Positions 52,212 to 61,160 are shown, counted from the stretch's first letter. The stretch is DNA of 64,000 nt from Mesorhizobium sp. M1B.F.Ca.ET.045.04.1.1 (GCF_003952465.1 NZ_CP034448.1:7293001-7357000); one strand, 5' to 3'. A program made the numbers and translations. The notes: generated by a model from the sequence alone, not told the origin.

Positions 52212-53210
52212 ATGACCTTTCACCCCGCGAGTTCAAGAAGCCCGTTTTTCGCGGGGCAAGATGGACGAGGACCGTTTAGCGTGAGCGAAAATCAGATAAA
52301 CGAAGGCCTTTCAGCCACCCTGGAGAGTGGCGTCCTGTCTTTTCCCATCACGGATTATTCTTCCGACGGCAGCATCGACGTCGATGCCTATGCACGCAGG
52401 CTCGAGTGGATGAACAGCTTTGCGCCGGCCGCGATCTTTCCTGGTGCGGGTGCCGGCGAGTTCTTTTCGCTGACTGGGGACGAATATGATGCGCTGCTCA
52501 AGACCGCGATCGAAACGCGCCGGCATGCGGCTCCCGTCATTGCCTCCGTCGGTTATAGTGCACAGGTGGCGGCAGCGGGTGCGCGAAGGGCGGAGGCTAT
52601 CGGCGCGAATGGTATTCTCTTGATGCCGCCTTATCTGACACGAGCAACACAAGACGGCTTGTTCAATTTCATTCGTGCCGTTTGCGATAACGTGGAAATA
52701 GGCGTGATCGTCTACAATCGCGGTACATGCGAGCTGGCGTTGGAGACGATACAGCGGTTGGCCGATGCCTGTCGCAACTTTGTCGGCGTCAAGGACGGCC
52801 ACGGCAAGGTCGAAACGATTTTATCGCTGCGACTGGCGCTGGCAGATCGGCTTTTGTTCATCAATGGGATGCCGACTGCCGAAATGTTCGCTTATAGTTA
52901 TGCCGGCATAGGCATCCCAACCTATTCCTCGGGTGTGTTCAATTTCGTGCCCGGCATAGCCACTGCATTCCAGCGTTCGCTGGCAAGCAATGATCGTGAC
53001 CGTTCAGATCAGATCCTAAGGGAATTCTACTTGCCCTACTCTCGAATCCGCGGTGACAAGCCAGGATATGCAGTGACCATATTGCGTGCCGGCGCAACAA
53101 TCATCGGCCGCCCGGCAGGCCAACCGCGGCCGCCACTCGTCGACATTGCGACTTCCGAATTCGCCCAATTGGAAGCGCTCATTGAGAAAACGGCCCAGCT
53201 GGCGGCTTGA
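52212..53210 (+). CDS. kdgD: 5-dehydro-4-deoxyglucarate dehydratase
   Basis: This 332-residue DHDPS-family enzyme decarboxylates and dehydrates 5-dehydro-4-deoxyglucarate to 2-oxoglutarate semialdehyde. Seen motifs are LSFPITDYSSDGSID, FPGAGAGEFFSLTGDEY, the Tyr in VIVYNRGTCEL and the Schiff-base Lys in FVGVKDGHGKVE near residue 197. GAGEFFSLT and KDGHGK are typical of KdgD and not of DapA. A GTG at 52281 is an alternative start that gives the usual length. Confidence 0.88.
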   Translation: MTFHPASSRSPFFAGQDGRGPFSVSENQINEGLSATLESGVLSFPITDYSSDGSIDVDAYARRLEWMNSFAPAAIFPGAGAGEFFSLTGDEYDALLKTAIETRRHAAPVIASVGYSAQVAAAGARRAEAIGANGILLMPPYLTRATQDGLFNFIRAVCDNVEIGVIVYNRGTCELALETIQRLADACRNFVGVKDGHGKVETILSLRLALADRLLFINGMPTAEMFAYSYAGIGIPTYSSGVFNFVPGIATAFQRSLASNDRDRSDQILREFYLPYSRIRGDKPGYAVTILRAGATIIGRPAGQPRPPLVDIATSEFAQLEALIEKTAQLAA

Positions 53211-53253
53211 GCGCCTTCAGATCCGTTAAGATCAATCCCTCTGGTTGTGAAAG

Positions 53254-54108
53254 GTGCGCAAGGTGAGCACGACGATCGCGATAGCAGGCATCGGCGAAAT
53301 GGGGGGCACTCTGGCGAGACGTATGATCGCCAAGGGACATCGTGTGGTCACGTTGCCACCCCGCAGCGAAGCATCGGTTCAGCGAGCCATGGAAGCGGGT
53401 ATTGAGGTGATCCAGGAGGAAGAAATCTGCAAAGCAGATTTCTTTTTTTCCGTCGTCCCGTCCGAAGCGGCATTGCCGCTGGCTGAGCGCGTTGCCTTAA
53501 TTTGCCGGGGGCAGTCTTGCAAGCCGGTCTACTGCGACTGGAACGCAATATCGCCGGCGCTGATGCATCGCATCGCGACCCACTTGTCCGAAGCCGGCAT
53601 AAAGATAGTCGACGGCGGCATCATTGGCCTTGCGGACTGGTCGCCAGCATCACCAGGCCCAACTCTGTATGCTTCTGGCGCGGATGCCAAATTGCTAAAA
53701 GAGAACCGGGATCTCGGTCTTCAGATATCAATCATGGACGCGGATCTGGGCGCTGCTTCGGCGCTGAAGTTGAGTTACGCGGCAATCACGAAAGGTCTGA
53801 TCGCAATCGCAAGTATGTCTGCGCTTGTCGCTGAACAGAGTGGCTGCGGCGCTGCCTTGGTGGATGAACTCTCTAGATCGCAACCCATCCTCCTGAGGTC
53901 TTTCTCGAAGTCCGTTCCCAACATGCTTCCGAAGGCCCAGAGGTGGGTATCAGAGATGCGGCAGATTTCGGAACATTTGGACAGCACCTCGCCACAAGGC
54001 GCAGCTTATTTGGCGTTTGCCCAAGTTTTTGCGTTCATCGCTGCTGATGCTGAGGCTGGCAATATGCTGGCGCATTTTTATGACCGAGCGCCTGGGATGC
54101 CCTCCTGA
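53254..54108 (+). CDS. NAD(P)-dependent dehydrogenase (6PGDH-like with DUF1932)
   Basis: This 284-residue protein starts with a Rossmann motif (IAIAGIGEMGGTLARRMI) and has a 6-phosphogluconate/3-hydroxyisobutyrate-like fold with a DUF1932-type C-terminal helical domain (GAASALKLSYAAITKGLIAI). It has a GTG start; a second GTG three codons later is possible. As the last gene of the sugar-acid cluster it may oxidise a hydroxy acid intermediate. The substrate is unknown. Confidence 0.82.
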   Translation: MRKVSTTIAIAGIGEMGGTLARRMIAKGHRVVTLPPRSEASVQRAMEAGIEVIQEEEICKADFFFSVVPSEAALPLAERVALICRGQSCKPVYCDWNAISPALMHRIATHLSEAGIKIVDGGIIGLADWSPASPGPTLYASGADAKLLKENRDLGLQISIMDADLGAASALKLSYAAITKGLIAIASMSALVAEQSGCGAALVDELSRSQPILLRSFSKSVPNMLPKAQRWVSEMRQISEHLDSTSPQGAAYLAFAQVFAFIAADAEAGNMLAHFYDRAPGMPS

Positions 54109-54109
54109 C

Positions 54110-54215
54110 ACGCGCTCTCCGGCGCGAATGATCATTCCACCGACCTCGATCTCGACCTGCGCGGCCGTCGTGGCAATTTCGACGAAGTCCAGCCAGCCTT
54201 CTTTCGCACCCCGGT
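54110..54215 (-). pseudogene. IS66-family TnpA C-terminal remnant
   Basis: The minus strand reads EGWLDFVEIATTAAQVEIEV and GGMIIRAGERVS, which resembles the C-terminal end of IS66 TnpA. It abuts the truncated MFS copy, so the element probably caused that truncation. Confidence 0.5.
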
Positions 54216-54280
54216 TAGTCTGTCACCCTTCAAGACCTTTGCGCCGCGAGCCGAACAGCTGCCAAGCCACCATCCCGCAA

Positions 54281-54761
54281 GGCCGACCGAAATCAGCGTG
54301 ACCGCGACGGGGACTTCGCGCTTTCGCAGGATGTCTCCGACGGAAGCGTGCCAGGCCGGATCAGTGAAGGCAGCTCCACATCCGGCCAGGCAGCTGAAGG
54401 CGAGGATCATCCACGGATTGTAAAATCCCAGCGCCACAAGAGCGGTCAGCATGATCGACGACAATGCTATCACGCACCAGCCGATGGCCATGACAGTGCG
54501 GCGGCTGAAATTGTCGGCGATTGCCCCGGCGAAGATCGACAGAATGAACACTGGAAGCGTCGTGGAGGTCTGCACCAGGGCGACCATCACGTCCGAGGTC
54601 GAGATGGTCGCCATCAGCCAGCTGACCGCAACCGTCTGAAACAGCCAGCCCAGACCGGACAGCTGAGCGGCAAGCCAGATCGCGCGAAAGGTGGGGCTTT
54701 CCAGCGGCGCGAACGTCGCCGACGAAACTGAAGCCGCGTCCGCGCGCGCCACTCTGTTCAT
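54281..54761 (-). pseudogene. MFS transporter N-terminal fragment (copy of the gene at 62369)
   Basis: About 155 residues from MNRVARADAASVSSATFAPL to VPVAVTLISVG match the MFS gene at the right end of the window at an offset of 9,260 bases. The last 200 bases before the start look identical and earlier parts differ at a small number of positions. After ISVG the reading leaves the family and runs into IS66 debris. The fragment covers about the first four or five helices and cannot form a transporter. Confidence 0.85.
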
Positions 54762-54951
54762 TGGGCTGAGTCTCTCTCTTCTTTTAGAAGTTGAGTTGGA
54801 GATTTCTCCTTTGGCGCCCCGCCAACGCAGATCCGCGTTTCGTCGTCATCGCCAAGTTCACCGCGACAAGGGGGACTTTTCCGCCATTCGGCAGCAACCG
54901 TCACCAGAACTTCGACAACACGGTTAAGCCAGGCCATGTTCGAAACTTCGA

Positions 54952-54991
54952 TTGACAACACGAAGCGAATTTGTAATACTGCGTATTACAA
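54952..54991 (+). promoter_or_regulatory. Promoter and perfect palindromic operator of the toxin-antitoxin pair
   Basis: TTGACA (54952-54957) and TAATAC (54974-54979), 16 bases apart, form a promoter. The -10 box lies inside a perfect palindrome TTGTAATAC-TGC-GTATTACAA (54971-54991). This is the usual layout for autorepression by a ribbon-helix-helix antitoxin. Confidence 0.75.
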
Positions 54992-55004
54992 ATGGAGAAG
55001 TGTG

Positions 55005-55265
55005 ATGGCTAAGCCGAGCCTTTCCGACCCGATTACCATGCGCTTGCCGGAGGAGGTCCTGGCCGCAATTGAGCAGATTGCTGAAACCTGTGACAGATCG
55101 CGCAGCTGGGTCATGGTCAGAGCGTTGAAATTGTACCTCGCAGGCGAAGGAGCCGACATCCTCGCCGTCCGGAAAGGCCGGGAGCAGGTGGCCGACGGCG
55201 ATGTCCATGACATGGATGGTGTTCTCGGAGAGATCCACGAAATCGTCAATCGCAAGGTCGCCTGA
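55005..55265 (+). CDS. Ribbon-helix-helix antitoxin (CopG/ParD type)
   Basis: This 86-residue protein has the RHH DNA-binding strand and helices (DPITMRLPEEVLAAIEQIAE, SRSWVMVRALKLYLA) and an acidic C-terminus that would bind the toxin. ATGGAGAAG is in ribosome-binding position before the ATG at 55005. An upstream in-frame start would place codons inside the operator palindrome and is rejected. Its stop overlaps the toxin start by one base. Confidence 0.9.
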   Translation: MAKPSLSDPITMRLPEEVLAAIEQIAETCDRSRSWVMVRALKLYLAGEGADILAVRKGREQVADGDVHDMDGVLGEIHEIVNRKVA

Positions 55266-55609
55266 TGAAGGTGCGCTTGTCGGGGGACGCCCGCGCCTAC
55301 CTTCGACGGGAAGCCGCTTATCATCAGAAGTACAGCCAAAAGGCAGCCAAGGCATTCGTCGACAGAATGGCTGAGGTCCGTAAGAATCTGGCTCGGTTCC
55401 CAGAGATGGGTAAAACGTTCGATCGCCTGCCGATCCCGGGTTCCCACCGATTGGTCGTTGGAGACTATCTTCTCGATTATGATCTAACCAATGAAGAAGT
55501 GGTGATCCTTTCGATACGTCACGGTCAACAGCAACCGTTGACTCCAGAAATGGAGGACGATTTCGATTACGAAGAGGATGCCGCGAAGCCATCCGGCCCC
55601 AAGCCGTGA
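55265..55609 (+). CDS. ParE/RelE-superfamily toxin
   Basis: This 114-residue protein has the RelE/ParE fold: VRLSGDARAYLRREAAYHQ, FVDRMAEVRKNLARFPEMG, YLLDYDLTNEEVVILSIRHG. The C-terminus is longer than usual and acidic (EDDFDYEED). ParE toxins poison gyrase and RelE toxins cleave mRNA; the sequence resembles ParE more, but the choice is uncertain. It is co-translated with its antitoxin. Confidence 0.88.
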   Translation: MKVRLSGDARAYLRREAAYHQKYSQKAAKAFVDRMAEVRKNLARFPEMGKTFDRLPIPGSHRLVVGDYLLDYDLTNEEVVILSIRHGQQQPLTPEMEDDFDYEEDAAKPSGPKP

Positions 55610-55634
55610 ATGGGCTTGACCTGTGCGGCGACAA

Positions 55635-55985
55635 TTACGGTGGCCGGTCGTAGCTTACGACCAGGTCGAACGTTGCGTCGCGGAATGGGAGTTCTTCGGC
55701 TTGGCAGAGCCGATAGTCGCCCTGCGGATCTCGTCGACGGGCTTCGTCAAGCAGGGACTCCGTTGGGTCGACACCAACCGTGCGAATACCTGTTTCGCGA
55801 AGCATGCGTGAGAAGCGGCCTTCGCCGCATCCAACGTCCAAGGCATACTTGAAGTCGCCTGCCTGAACCCGCTGCATCATTGGAGCGTCGAGCACGAACT
55901 CGCGGCTGAAATCGCCTCGGTCGCCCATATCGGCGATCCATGCCTCCGCTGATTCTTGCCAACCGTTCGACATCCGCATCTCCAT
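55635..55985 (-). pseudogene. SAM-dependent methyltransferase, 3'-truncated
   Basis: The 116-residue reading has the class I SAM motifs ALDVGCGEGRFSRML, TVGVDPTESLLDEA and AEELPFRDATFDLVVSY. It stops just after motif III; the second half of the fold is missing. The toxin gene lies immediately beyond its truncated end, so insertion of the toxin-antitoxin segment may have cut it. Confidence 0.8.
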
Positions 55986-56091
55986 CTTTGGACGCGGTGT
56001 GCCACAACGAAGCGAGGGTTTCCGTCCCTTATAACCTTGTCGCGTAAAGCACGTGCTCTCTTATTGCGTGCGGGTTGACGATCCTGCCCAT

Positions 56092-56510
56092 TTAGGCTGT
56101 CCTTCGATTGGCCACGGAGGCGAAGGATAATGATCGTTGATCCAGCTGCAGCCGTGGACCAGCCTCGCTCAACGAAATCACTGCGCTGACGGTTTCGGAG
56201 TTCAGACTGCCTCGCTCGCCTTCAACGGGGAGAGCCCACTCTGGCGCGCGATATACAAAAGCCATGAGGCCGAGGCCGATCAGATCCACCCTGCGATGGC
56301 TAGGTTGACGGCGTGAAGCCCCGACCTTACGGCGATCCATGGCAGGAGCATGAGTGAAATTGCGATGCCCACTGGCCACGAGTTGACGAAAATGGCCATC
56401 GCAATTGCAATTTCGCGACCGGTGAGCCAGTCGGCGACCATCTTGGGTCATCAGAACGCTCAAGAGAATACCACCGGCGGCGATCAGCCGGGCTACGATT
56501 TGCACACCCG
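56092..56510 (-). pseudogene. MFS transporter fragment, frameshifted
   Basis: Pieces in two frames join into a membrane protein: RLIAAGGILLSVLMTQ, then MVADWLTGREIAIAMAIFVN and SWPVGIAISLMLLPWIAVRS, then LIGLGLMAFVYRAPEWALP. The order fits one half of a CynX-like MFS transporter. At least two frameshifts and both ends are damaged. Confidence 0.6.
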
Positions 56511-56541
56511 CCTTATCGGGGAATTAATGATCAGTACGGCC

Positions 56542-56574
56542 AGAAAAAAGGGCGCCCGGGAACTGGGCGCCCTT
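56542..56574 (-). terminator. Rho-independent terminator of the porin gene
   Basis: A perfect ten-pair stem, AAGGGCGCCC (56548-56557) and GGGCGCCCTT (56565-56574), has a seven-base loop and, on the minus strand, is followed by a run of six T. It lies about 110 bp after the porin stop. Confidence 0.88.
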
Positions 56575-56684
56575 CTTATCGGCGAATGCTTGGGATTGGA
56601 GGTCAGTGTCCAAGCAATCCGCCGACAACCAAATTGAAGACTCGCAAGGCCCGATTCAAACGCGGGGAGCGAGCCGTTCAATCC

Positions 56685-57836
56685 TCAGAAGGAGCGCTGG
56701 AAGCGGAGAAGGCCGCCGACGCTGTTTTTCTTGTCGGCAGCGGTCCAGTTGCCGAACGGGGTGCCGTCGTTGAAATGGCCAAAGTGATCGTAGTCAACTT
56801 CCGCCGTAACCGTGAGGCCAGGGACGACGTCATAAGCGACGTTCGCCGCCACGCCATAGTTCTTGTCCTGGTCACCGGAAACCTGAAGGTTAAAGGAGGT
56901 CTTGGGGTTGAACTTGTAGGTACCACCGGCCCACCAAGCCCAGTGACCGCCCCACTGCTTGTAGAAGTCGCGGCCGCTGGCGAAATCGAGCGAATTGTTG
57001 TCGGTGCCGTAGCCGAACATGGCGAACAGCGACAGCTCGCTGGTCACGTTGAAGTCAGCACGGACCTTGCCAGCCCATTCTTCGTAGTTGCTGTCATATG
57101 CCACGACGCCGGTGATGGCGCCCCAACCCTGCGTGTACTTCACGCCGCCGACGACATGCGGAACATAGCTGTCGATCGTGCCCACGTAAAAGACATTGTT
57201 GGTGTCCACCGAACCTTCTTCGAGCGATACAATGGCCGAGAAACCGTTGCCGGCATCGAAGTTGTACTGGATCAGGTTCGTCGAGAAATCACCGTAGGGG
57301 ACGATGGTGTCATTGAGCACGTTGCCGGCATAGCCGATGAACGTATCAAAGGCCGAATCATCCAAACCGACGCGAAGCCCACCAAGCTGGATCCAGGCAA
57401 AACTCAGCGTAGCGCCCTTGTTGTGGGCGGGATTACCCTCTGCCCCAGCGTAGTACGCGCTGTTGCCGAAATTGAATTTGGTCTCGGTATATGTCTTCAA
57501 GGTACCGAGTTCAGTTTCCTGACCGGTCCAGGTCCTTAGGTCGAAGCGGGCATTCTTGTGCCAGGTGCCCTGGTCCTTGCCGTTCAGAACGTCTGTCGAA
57601 CGTGCGCCATCGAAGCTGCCTACGTCGCCAGCGCTGATGTCGTAACGGACATAGCCGCCGATGCGCAGGCAGGTTTCGGTGCCGGGGATGTAGAAGTAGC
57701 CCGAGCCATATACGTCGCAGATCTTGACGTATTCAGCCGGTTCCGGCTCGGCGACCGTCACCGCGTCGGCGGCGCGAGCACCGGAAACTGCGATCAGGGC
57801 CGCAGCTGAGCCGAGAAGAAGGCTCTTGATGTTCAT
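56685..57836 (-). CDS. Alphaproteobacterial porin (RopA/porin_2 family)
   Basis: This 383-residue outer-membrane beta-barrel has a signal peptide (MNIKSLLLGSAAALIAVSGA, cleavage after ARA near residue 22). The mature start has EPEPAEYVKICDVYGSGYFY and IPGTETCLRIGGYVRYDI, the two-Cys N-terminal motif of rhizobial porins, and the protein ends in RFQRSF with a C-terminal Phe. The start at 57836 is preferred to an ATG 29 codons upstream. A remnant of a second copy is at 59325. Confidence 0.95.
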   Translation of the reverse strand: MNIKSLLLGSAAALIAVSGARAADAVTVAEPEPAEYVKICDVYGSGYFYIPGTETCLRIGGYVRYDISAGDVGSFDGARSTDVLNGKDQGTWHKNARFDLRTWTGQETELGTLKTYTETKFNFGNSAYYAGAEGNPAHNKGATLSFAWIQLGGLRVGLDDSAFDTFIGYAGNVLNDTIVPYGDFSTNLIQYNFDAGNGFSAIVSLEEGSVDTNNVFYVGTIDSYVPHVVGGVKYTQGWGAITGVVAYDSNYEEWAGKVRADFNVTSELSLFAMFGYGTDNNSLDFASGRDFYKQWGGHWAWWAGGTYKFNPKTSFNLQVSGDQDKNYGVAANVAYDVVPGLTVTAEVDYDHFGHFNDGTPFGNWTAADKKNSVGGLLRFQRSF

Positions 57837-58048
57837 ACTTGATCTCCATTCAAAGATTTGAAAAGGGCGAGAACGTCGATAGACGAACCGCTCCCTATCC
57901 CCACGATCGAAAAAGATGCGCATCGCGATGCATCCTTCACGGCTCGACGCTATTCATCGGTCGAATTAGTGCAAGATCAAATACTGCCTGCAAGCGCAGA
58001 TGCCAAAGTATTAGTTGCATTTTTGTCACTAAATTGTCAATATTACTT

Positions 58049-58122
58049 GCACAAATCGCACAACTGCACAACAGCACATTTGCACAACCCGCACAATTCG
58101 CACATCGACTTTTGTGCGCACG
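58049..58122 (+). repeat. GCACAA repeat array A, upstream of the porin gene
   Basis: Seven direct copies of GCACAA or GCACAT start at 58049, 58058, 58066, 58074, 58082, 58091 and 58100, so the period is 8 or 9 bases. An inverted copy TTGTGC follows at 58112. The array begins 213 bp upstream of the porin start codon and 78 bp from the end of a DUF2384-like gene. A similar array is at 59592. Confidence 0.85.
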
Positions 58123-58199
58123 TATTAGCGTGCGCGGAAAACAGCCACCGCGCTAAAGGTACCGGCTTTTGGATGAGGGAGGCTGGCGCCCGGTAATCG

Positions 58200-58853
58200 T
58201 CAGAGAGATTCGATTAGAGCAAGGGCTTGGGCAGCCGACGCAACGTCGATGCTCATACCTTCTCTGAGCAATTCGATAGGAACGCGGCCTTTGAGAAGAG
58301 GCGAAGGGCTGATCAGCCACAGCCACGCTACTCTTGGATCGGCAATCGAGGAAAGCACTTGCTTGATGCCGGGTATAGGTCTGCCATCGATGAACTGGGC
58401 TAAGGGAAATACATGCTTGCGGGAGCCTCTGCGAAAGGCAACCACATCATTGTGCCGTTGCCACCAATACAGCGTGGAACGCGGTATTCCGAAACGTTTC
58501 TCCAGATGTGTTGACCCTGCAACTGGACCGGCCCACTCTGCAATGCGCGCGCCTTCTTTCGGGCAATCCTCCACAACCCGATGCACAAGCGGATGATCGG
58601 CTGACCGGGGGCGCGAAGCGATCTCACTTGCCTGGGCGTTTAGCCGTCGCGCTGCTTCGGCCTCAAGCCGGCTGAGAAATTCGGCGGCCGAAGCAGTCAA
58701 ATCGTTGGAAGGAGAACCGGAAGGCACAACCGCAGCCTTTTCACCCTGCCTCGCTTCATTAGATTGGGCAAGAATGCGTTGCACCTCCTTCATGACAAAG
58801 CTTGTAAGCTCGCTCTGGCGCTTTTCATCCCCAAGATCAGTCGTCCCGGACAT
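58200..58853 (-). CDS. DUF2384-like (Xre/MbcA/ParS-type) regulator, paralogue 2
   Basis: This 217-residue protein shares with the genes at 33943 and 59705 a C-terminal half with EWAGPVAGSTHLEKRFGIPR, STLYWWQRHNDVVAFRRGS, RKHVFPLAQFIDGRPIPG and a DUF2384-like tail (PRVAWLWLISPSPLLKGRVP). The N-terminal half is acidic and helical. No RES toxin gene adjoins it. A GCACAA array and a porin gene lie beyond its stop, the same order as for paralogue 3. Confidence 0.75.
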   Translation of the reverse strand: MSGTTDLGDEKRQSELTSFVMKEVQRILAQSNEARQGEKAAVVPSGSPSNDLTASAAEFLSRLEAEAARRLNAQASEIASRPRSADHPLVHRVVEDCPKEGARIAEWAGPVAGSTHLEKRFGIPRSTLYWWQRHNDVVAFRRGSRKHVFPLAQFIDGRPIPGIKQVLSSIADPRVAWLWLISPSPLLKGRVPIELLREGMSIDVASAAQALALIESL

Positions 58854-59324
58854 ATTGGTTTTCCCGATGGCATCCTCTCAGCAAACCCGCCGAAAGAGCG
58901 TTGAGGACATTAAAATTGGAGGAAGGCGTCGTCGTAAGCTCAGCGCGGAGCCGTTTTGTGCTCCGTTCAACTTCACCATCTCGATTGCGTACCACGCCCG
59001 GAGTCGGGAAAGACCGACTGGTCAAGGCGACGGTGATCGACGTACGTTCTGCGCAGCTCAATGTTCTTGCTGGAGGGTGGGATGCACTCGAAAGGTGGTG
59101 CGGCGCACGCCTCGCCGGCGGGTGATTTGCGTCCTGCTTGACCCCAAGTCTGAGCCGACGATCTGTGATCAGTGGCGCTTGCAGCGCGCATATCCGAAGA
59201 TTGACAAAAGCTCATTACATCCATCGGGAACTGTCTCATGCGCATCTGATCCGCGCTTTAGGCCAGGCACGGAACCTGTCCTGGCTGCGAACTCTGCGCT
59301 GTCACCGCACTGGCGGCGCGCGAG
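58854..59324. other. Gene-free stretch
   Basis: I find no supported gene or family motif on either strand in these 471 bases. Short frames such as 58901-59125 and 58973-59245 look like chance readings. It separates paralogue 2 from the porin remnant of the duplicated unit. Confidence 0.5.
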
Positions 59325-59383
59325 AGCATTAGAAACGGTGATCAGGGCCGCAGCTGAACCGGAAGAAGGCTCTTGATGGCCAT
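59325..59383 (-). pseudogene. Porin 5' end remnant in the duplicated unit
   Basis: The reading starts MAIKSLL, then shifts frame to GSAAALITVSNALA, against MNIKSLLLGSAAALIAVSGA in the intact porin at 57836. Only the signal-peptide region remains. The upstream bases, including the CTCCATTCAAAG leader, also match. Confidence 0.8.
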
Positions 59384-59591
59384 ACTTGAGCTCCATTCAA
59401 AGCTTTAAAAAGGGGAGGACGTCGACGGACGTACCGCGCCTTGTCACCATGATTAAAAGAAGATGCGCGCGGCACATCCTTCGCAGCGCGACGCTACCCA
59501 CTGCACAGGGTTGCGCAACTTCGAAATTCAGCTCTTCAGATTTATGTAAATTAGTAGTTGCTATTTTGCCACTATTTTTGACGTATTGACT

Positions 59592-59631
59592 GCACGAATT
59601 GCACAATTGTACATCTGCACAAACTGTACAA
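59592..59631 (+). repeat. GCACAA repeat array B, degenerate
   Basis: Five units start at 59592 (GCACGA), 59601 (GCACAA), 59609 (GTACAT), 59617 (GCACAA) and 59626 (GTACAA), again with a period of 8 or 9. It begins 209 bp from the porin remnant start, close to the 213 bp of array A. Confidence 0.75.
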
Positions 59632-59704
59632 TTGGGATGAAACGATTTCTGTGCAGCATCAAGCGCCTGCTATAGACTGAGCCAAGAGACGACCGAATTG
59701 ATTC

Positions 59705-60388
59705 TTATGAGAAGAACGGTGAAAGACCCGTCGCCAGATAGTCTGGATTACGAGAAAGAGCCCCTGCCGCCGAAGCAACGTCTATGTCCATACCTTCTCT
59801 GAGCAATTGGATGGGAGCGCGGCCGTTGAGAAGAGGCGAAGGGCTGATCAGCCACAGCCACGCCAATCTGGGATCAGAGATCGTGGTAAGCACCTGCCTG
59901 ATGCCGGGCAGAGGCCTGCCGTCGATGAACTGAGCTAAGGGAAATACATGCTTGCGGGAGCCTTTGCGAAGGGCCACCACATCATTGTGCCGCTGCCACC
60001 AATGCAGCGTGGACCGCGGTATTCCGAAGCGTCTCTCTAGATATGTCGACCCTGCGACTGGACCGGCCCAGTCTGTAATGTGCGCGCCTTCTCTGGGGCA
60101 ATCTTCCAGACCCAAAAGCCCGAGCGGACGTTTGGCTGGTCGCGGTGGCGAAGCAATCTCACATGCCTGGGCGTTTAGCCGTGGCGCTGCATCAGCCTTG
60201 AGCCTGCCAAGAAATTCGGCAGCCAAGGCAGTCAAATCGTTGGAAGGAAAAACCGAGGGGCCAACAGCAGGATTTTCATCCTGCCTTGCCTCATCGCAGT
60301 GGGCAAGAACGCGCTGCGCCTCCCTCATGACAGAGCGTGAAGGCTCGGTCTGGCGCTTTTCCTCCCCAAGATCCCCCGATCCACTCAT
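59705..60388 (-). CDS. DUF2384-like (Xre/MbcA/ParS-type) regulator, paralogue 3
   Basis: This 227-residue protein is the closest relative of paralogue 2, with the same C-terminal half (DWAGPVAGSTYLERRFGIPR, STLHWWQRHNDVVALRKGS, RKHVFPLAQFIDGRPLPG, PRLAWLWLISPSPLLNGRAP) and an alignable N-terminal half. It forms, with array B and the porin remnant, a second copy of the unit at 57.8-58.9 kb. Its promoter region has two TATAAGGG repeats. It appears intact, so it may be under selection even though the porin copy is dead. Confidence 0.75.
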   Translation of the reverse strand: MSGSGDLGEEKRQTEPSRSVMREAQRVLAHCDEARQDENPAVGPSVFPSNDLTALAAEFLGRLKADAAPRLNAQACEIASPPRPAKRPLGLLGLEDCPREGAHITDWAGPVAGSTYLERRFGIPRSTLHWWQRHNDVVALRKGSRKHVFPLAQFIDGRPLPGIRQVLTTISDPRLAWLWLISPSPLLNGRAPIQLLREGMDIDVASAAGALSRNPDYLATGLSPFFS

Positions 60389-60454
60389 ATATGGCTTTCC
60401 GGCAACAAACGGCCGTATTTGGACGAGCGAAAACGCCTCCGGTTATCATCCGAC

Positions 60455-60495
60455 TGATTATAAGGGGGCATATCACTACGTTGACTATAAGGGAG
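60455..60495 (+). promoter_or_regulatory. Direct repeat TGAYTATAAGGGRG upstream of paralogue 3
   Basis: TGATTATAAGGGGG (60455-60468) and TGACTATAAGGGAG (60482-60495) are 27 bases apart, about 70-110 bp upstream of the start of the minus-strand gene at 60388. They may be operator half-sites for it. No such repeat is seen upstream of paralogue 2. Confidence 0.4.
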
Positions 60496-60689
60496 TCAAT
60501 CCCCTGCCAGCGGAAATTTTGCCCGATGGCTGTTCTCTCTTCAACGTCGTCGCGAGCCCGATAAACTTTGTCGGCTTCAGGCCAAAGTGGCTCACGCTCG
60601 CGGGCCATGTCGAGCCCGCACGGCTTAAAGCGCTTCGTCCAACGCTGGCGACCAGGAGTCGGCGAAACCGTTGGGGCGAAGCTCAACCT

Positions 60690-61160
60690 CGTTGACGAAA
60701 AGCTCCGGTCGTGGCCGTCGGCGACAACGCTGCCCCGGCGGGTTGAGGAATACGGTCGGGAGCGCAAGCCCGATCTTCTCGCGCCGCAATCGTCCGCACA
60801 GCGAGAAGACGATAGGCCCATCCCTCCAGTTCCAGGCTCTTCCCGAGTGTGGTGGGCAATCGAGGGGCAGGTTGGCCGCGGGCAGGCATTCCTTCTGGAA
60901 GCGGACGGAGAGCTGGTGTCGCTCTGCACCTGGACCGCCCGAGACTTCGGAGCCAGTGCAGATCAGTGGCGTCTGGACGCCACCCGAAGTTCGCAATCGG
61001 GGATATGGCCGGGCCGTGGTAGCGGGAGCACTCCGCGAGGCGGCCCGGGACGGTGTCACGCGCGCGGTACTTTTCAGGGAGAGCCCGAGCGGTGCGGCGA
61101 TCCTATGAAGCGCTCGGCTTCCGTCAGATCGGGGATTACGGAACTACGAGATATCCGACC
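60690..61160 (+). pseudogene. GNAT acetyltransferase remnant, frameshifted
   Basis: Readings in different frames join as AFLLEADGELVSLCTWTARD, then ISGVWTPPEVRNRGYGRAVV, AGALREAARDGVTRAVLF, then YEALGFRQIGDYG. RNRGYGRAVV is the acetyl-CoA binding loop of GNAT enzymes and YEALGF the usual C-terminal motif. At least two frameshifts make it inactive. Confidence 0.65.

Noticed and set aside
58049..59631. GCACAA arrays as a CRISPR array or plasmid iterons
   Set aside because: The units are six bases with 2-3 base gaps, far too short for CRISPR repeats and spacers, and no rep or cas gene is present. A regulatory array is the better reading.
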